NCBI GenBank assembly: GCA_949825025.1
Contig: OX463778.1
Span: forward strand, 22,253,551-22,317,550
Direction of reading: 5' to 3'
Length of the DNA: 64,000 bases
DNA from: Siphlonurus alternatus
Lineage: Eukaryota > Arthropoda > Insecta > Ephemeroptera > Siphlonuridae
A program made the translations under genes and the position numbers. Under the pieces are notes generated by a model. That model ran no database searches. It was given only the letters and a program-made list of their open reading frames with translations, and had not been told where the DNA came from. Each line of letters starts with the position of its first letter. The first letter of the stretch is position 1. Below are positions 61,595 to 64,000 of this stretch, in pieces.

Positions 61595-62396
61595 ATAAAA
61601 ATATATAGTATAATTATATTGTATCATTATGCCGGACGATCGATTCCAGCATGCATGATGAATTAATTAAATATATTAATTGTTATATATAATATTTTAT
61701 ATAAAATTAACATATATATCTCATTAATAATATTAATTTATAATATCATTATAATACTTTAAAGTGTTTATTGAAGTTTTATATTTTAATTCCCGTGTAT
61801 ATATATTAATTCAGATAACTTCACGGCGTCACGCGCGGCAGATAACATGTTGCTGCTGTAGCATATTCACGCGGCTTGAAAGTGCCGTGTCCCGAGTCTT
61901 TTTCTTCGGGACAAGGCAGCATAAAACTGCATAATATGCCGCCAGTTAGAGTTACGTAGTGCGCATGCGCGGAACACTGCCTTGTCCCGATTCGAGACAA
62001 GGGTCCCTTGTCCCTAGCAACGTCCGGTTATCAGCTGATCTGAACTTATTAATAAAAGGTTAGCATTTAGTTGTCATACTTTCATTCACTACTGCGCGTG
62101 CAATAGGTTTCAAAGAATTTTCTGTGACATGACGTCATAAAATAGGAATAGGTACGCTAATCAGAGAACTCAAAAGAAAATAATATGCGCAAGTTTAGTC
62201 TTTCTACAAACGTGGTGTACCGGTGTTCAAAAATTTATTTTTTGTACCAGTCGCCTGCATTAAATGCAAATAAAAAATAATAATTATATATGAAATGTGT
62301 GTATGAAAGAAAAAACTTATTTCTACTTCAGTTACTACAACTTCTCTACATTAATTCGGAGCTATAATTGATAGCATTTTGATACAATCGCTAAAA

Positions 62397-62586
62397 ATGT
62401 CCGTCGCTGTAAGAGCTGTGAAAACGTCGCTGCAAAAGAACATTAGCATGTGTCGTACGGTATCAACATCAGCGTCTTGTTATGGCAAGAGAAATTTTAG
62501 GAAGTTCCTTATCTACAACAAACGAGGGACAAGAGCTTTCAAGCAGCAACAAATGGAGAAACCAGATCCAAATATTCCTATTGACA
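62397..62586 (+). CDS. first exon of a mitochondrial protein, mL41-like (partial)
   Basis: ATG at 62397, open for 63 codons plus one base to a consensus donor (gaca|gtaagt at 62586/62587). The N terminus looks like a mitochondrial presequence: MSVAVRAVKTSLQKN, rich in Arg/Lys/Ser with no acidic residue. It then reads CYGKRNFRKFLIYNKRGTRA and ends near PDPNIPID. From memory this resembles the start of insect mitochondrial ribosomal protein mL41, but the family core that would confirm it is not in the window. Later exons must lie past a LINE-filled intron and probably beyond position 64000. It is divergently oriented to HDAC8. Confidence 0.55.
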
Positions 62587-62713
62587 GTAAGTCCGACCTG
62601 ATGGCAATTAATACTGTACTGCAGTACATACAGTATGTACAGTATATAATGCATATCATACACCACATAGCCCGGTTTCGGACCCCCTTAAGACATTAAA
62701 GATAAAATTGAAA

Positions 62714-63438
62714 CTAGGCGGCAATTGTGGTTACACCATGATGGCTCGCCCCAGGCTTTCGCTTCTAAGCCTCCTCTTGAACTCCCCAGTGACGTGTTTA
62801 TACAGGTACACGTACTTCTCACTAAGTTAGCTACTCACATTAACTAACTTTTATTTCTCAGTCTCTCTAAATCTCACAAATCTCTCTCTATCTATTATCT
62901 GCTCATTATAATAGACGTATCTCACTATATGTTAACTACTTACTTTCGTTAACAATTACCTCTCTGCATCTAACGTGTAAAACATTTACAAGGTTAGATG
63001 GAGTAGAAACAACACATCTTATTAGTTCGAAGAGTTCGTCTCAACTGATTTATTACGTTAACATTACATCCAGAGTTGGCGTGAGAGGTGGCGCTCTCCT
63101 AGAGCTAGTGGAAAATATGCAAACTAATATTTATTATTATTTTGAGTGTCTGCAGTAAATACATATTACAAATATACTGCACCCAGAACTGCAGGCCTCC
63201 ACACCTCACGGCTCAGCAGATTCCACTCTCTCACCGTTCTTCTGTAAAAAGAAAACTTCCCCACGTCACTCCTGCTACCCTCATACTCCAACTTCCACTT
63301 GTGGTCCCTCCTTCCCCTATATCCTCCTTTAACTGCCCCCTCGCTCATCTCCTCCCATCCCTTTTCTCCTCTTGTTATTTCATACATTGTTGTGAGACCT
63401 TCTTCCTCAAACGCCTCCCACCCCAGCTCTTTAATCAT
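62714..63438 (-). mobile_element. LINE 3'-end fragment(s)
   Basis: 63166-63438 encodes, on the minus strand, MIKELGWEAFEE and FSFYRRTVREWNLLSREV, the C-terminal part of the same LINE family as 15.8 kb. 62714-62800 carries the matching tail block ggcggcaattgtggttaca in complement. About 350 bp of unrelated sequence between them suggests an interruption or two separate fragments. Confidence 0.75.
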
Positions 63439-63454
63439 TTCCGTTACACTTAGA

Positions 63455-64000
63455 TTTAGATTTAACGATCTGCGGCAAATGTGGCTAAACCACGGTGGCT
63501 CGCAATATAGTGCTCAACGCACTCTTAAATCCCCCGTAACTCTCCGCCCCCACTACCTCGGACAGCAGGGAGTTCCACTCCCTCACTGTTCGGTTTATGA
63601 AGGAGTACTTTCCCACATCACTTCCACTACCCCTGAACTCCAATTTCCACCGATGATCCCCCCTCCCAATATATCTACCTTTTCTAGTTCTGTCACTAAA
63701 CTCGCTCCAACCTGCCATCTCCCTGTTAACTTTAAACAAATTTCCTAATCGGTTGTATCTTCTCCTTTCCTCGAGTGGCTCCCACTCCAAAGTCTGAATC
63801 ATTTTCGACACGCTTTCATAATCCTTCCACACCTTTTTGTCATCTGCAACTAATCTCCATTTTCTCATTCTACCCATAACTCTTCTAGCAGCCCTCCTCT
63901 GAACCTTTTCCAACTCCTTTCCAACTTTCTCTTTCTATAACAATATTATTATCTTTATCAACAAACTTAACCCCTGACCTTCCTAGCACCCTTCTTGCTG
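63455..64000 (-). mobile_element. LINE 3'-end, runs off the window
   Basis: The minus-strand frame 63913-63485 reads EKVQRRAARRVMGRMRKW and KYSFINRTVREWNSLLSEVV, the C terminus of the LINE family. The 3' end at about 63455 shows tandem gatttagattta-type sequence typical of its tail. The frame continues toward the window edge with a likely frameshift near 63915. Confidence 0.85.

Larger units (their letters stand above)
56900..62025. mobile_element. 5.1-kb fold-back transposon with satellite-like core
   Basis: The terminal inverted repeat begins ggacgttgctagggacaagg and is flanked by an exact 9-bp duplication, ggttatcag (56891-56899 and 62026-62034). The arms are collinear for roughly 800 bp: ttgtcccga hairpins, ggcggcatattatgcag, cgaagaaaaagactcgggac, atgctacagcag, then AT-rich sequence with matching landmarks such as ttgaagattttttataa. 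The interior holds about 18 copies of a ~147-bp monomer in one orientation and about three in the other, meeting near 60690. No transposase frame. A 9-bp duplication fits Mutator-like or Drosophila FB-type fold-backs; the assignment is inference. It lies between HDAC8 and the mL41-like gene. Confidence 0.92.

Overview
This is a nuclear window from an arthropod-like animal. The DNA is AT-rich, with GT-AG introns, large intergenic gaps and many fold-back DNA elements. The synaptic stoned locus (StnA followed by StnB) points to an arthropod. The presence of HDAC8, which Drosophila lacks, argues against a fly. A crustacean or another non-dipteran arthropod is possible, but I cannot fix the species. 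Exon models below were built by eye from splice sites, phase continuity and protein similarity.

Layout. (1) 4160-14049, minus strand: a 12-exon gene for a ~1453-aa chromatin-type protein with MBD, PHD finger, F-box and leucine-rich repeats. (2) 14.1-18.0 kb: intergenic, with a 5'-truncated LINE. (3) 18038-24528, plus: an 8-exon actin-related protein 10 (ACTR10/Arp11, dynactin pointed end), with transposon insertions in its introns. (4) 24.5-32.5 kb: gene-poor, with two GC-richer patches that may hold the promoter and 5' exon of stoned. (5) 32578-49415, plus: a dicistronic stoned locus. StnA (945 aa, DPF repeats) ends at tandem stops and StnB (1293 aa, NPF motifs and mu-homology domain) starts 5 nt later in another frame. 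(6) 54178-56782, minus: HDAC8 in at least 8 exons; its last few codons were not located. (7) 56900-62025: a 5.1-kb near-palindromic fold-back element with a 9-bp target duplication and arrays of a ~147-bp monomer. (8) 62397-62586, plus: first exon of a mitochondrial protein (mL41-like), divergent from HDAC8. (9) 62.7-64.0 kb: LINE 3' ends on the minus strand.

How the genes relate. They are functionally unrelated housekeeping and neuronal genes: chromatin (MBD-F-box protein, HDAC8), dynein-dynactin transport (ACTR10), synaptic vesicle endocytosis (stoned) and mitochondrial translation. StnA and StnB act in the same endocytic pathway and appear to share one mRNA.

The most notable observations are: the stoned coding-region structure (no internal in-frame methionine in 945 codons, and no AUG in any frame over the last ~1.38 kb before StnB); the 5.1-kb fold-back element, which splits a probable divergent HDAC8/mL41 promoter; the MBD-PHD-F-box-LRR architecture; and several DNA-transposon insertions with target duplications readable by eye.
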